Source: CAYSFW01 sp964620675 (GTDB lineage Bacteria > Pseudomonadota > Gammaproteobacteria > UWMA-0217). Taken from it: a stretch of DNA of 64,000 bases. A model generated the notes under the pieces. That model saw nothing but the letters and a program-made list of their open reading frames with translations. It ran no database searches and was not told the DNA's origin. Of the stretch, positions 63,864 through 64,000 are shown piece after piece; within the stretch, counting starts at the first letter, position 1, and the number at the start of each line of letters is the position of its first letter. The translations under genes and the position numbers were made by a program. Where the stretch lies: positions 12,918 to 76,917 of the forward strand of contig CAZUJU010000010.1 of NCBI GenBank assembly GCA_964620675.1, written 5' to 3'.

Positions 63864-64000
63864 GTGAGCGAAGCCGAAGGGTGGCTGGAGCAGGCGGTGG
63901 CGGGTTTGCGCGCAGCGGGACAGCAAGATGATTTACCACGCGGTCTGCTCGCCCGCGCTGCCTTGTTCCGCCACACGCACGACTTCGCCCGCGCCCGGCA
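63864..64000 (+). pseudogene. Fragment of a TPR-repeat protein, cut by the window edge
   Basis: The frame reads SEAEGWLEQAVAGLRAAGQQ then DDLPRGLLARAALFRHTHDF and remains open at the edge. This is the helical pattern of TPR repeats in large signalling or NTPase proteins of Chromatiales-type bacteria. The frame runs back through the palindromic repeat to at least 63498, but the sequence before the repeat matches nothing, so the 5' part was probably lost or disrupted. It may be a live gene if it restarts near GTG 63864, which is less likely. Confidence 0.4.

Noticed and set aside
1..64000. CRISPR arrays, prophage, rRNA or tRNA genes
   Set aside because: No regularly spaced repeats, integrase, phage structural block, or RNA gene sequence was found on reading both strands.

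Overview
The window is GC-rich chromosomal DNA of a gammaproteobacterium. Almost every gene is a housekeeping gene. Several blocks have the gene order I know from pseudomonads and relatives: trpG-trpD-trpC / crp / OsmC-like / speD / coq7; smpB / ratA-rnfH / bamE / fur / recN / nadK / hrcA / grpE-dnaK-dnaJ-dapB; and mltD / yafS-like / rnhA / dnaQ. A FimV-like polar protein, an Rsd/AlgQ protein, TamA-TamB and a lone glgC also fit. The genus cannot be named from sequence alone. The TPR-protein remnants and the palindromic repeat at the right edge recall Competibacteraceae/Chromatiales genomes, but that is a weak inference from memory.

Layout. 1-6437: a cut-off proline-rich exported protein, a Crp/Fnr regulator and tamA-tamB, all on the minus strand. 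6546-14418: gloB, an unknown gene, a flavin-type oxidase-fold gene, a Tim44-like membrane protein, DUF937 and LysM/BON proteins, rsd, fimV and a 35-residue membrane peptide. 14768-20913: pepN, a zinc-free dksA, rluB and an endonuclease III-like gene. 20892-26435: an SDR gene, a GIY-YIG gene, ribH-nusB-thiL-pgpA and the DEAD-box helicase deaD. 26436-29133: a graveyard holding a TPR-protein tail, a collapsed toxin-antitoxin pair and a dead transposase. 29134-36140: trpGDC, crp, the OsmC-like gene, speD, coq7, a 2Fe-2S protein, a possible small RNA locus, and rplM-rpsI. 36192-45168: a chemoreceptor, glgC, a beta-hydroxyacid dehydrogenase, a diguanylate cyclase, a cyclic-nucleotide/rhodanese fusion and mltD. 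45596-60183: yafS-like, rnhA, dnaQ, smpB, a sodium symporter, ratA-rnfH, a possible Fur-controlled small RNA, bamE, fur, recN, nadK, hrcA, grpE, dnaK, dnaJ, dapB. 60951-64000: an FAD oxidoreductase, a GYD protein, and a TPR fragment next to a palindromic repeat.

How the genes work together. The set covers outer-membrane assembly (TamAB, BamE), riboflavin/thiamine/tryptophan/lysine/polyamine/ubiquinone synthesis, translation quality control (SmpB, RatA, L13/S9), heat shock under a likely HrcA repressor, and global regulation (Crp, Fur, DksA, Rsd, c-di-GMP). I found no rRNA, tRNA, tmRNA, CRISPR array or intact mobile element. I see no clearly new multi-gene system. The best leads are two unannotated small-transcript candidates (50368-50510 and 34913-35093) and several regulators or enzymes that lack the usual key residues.
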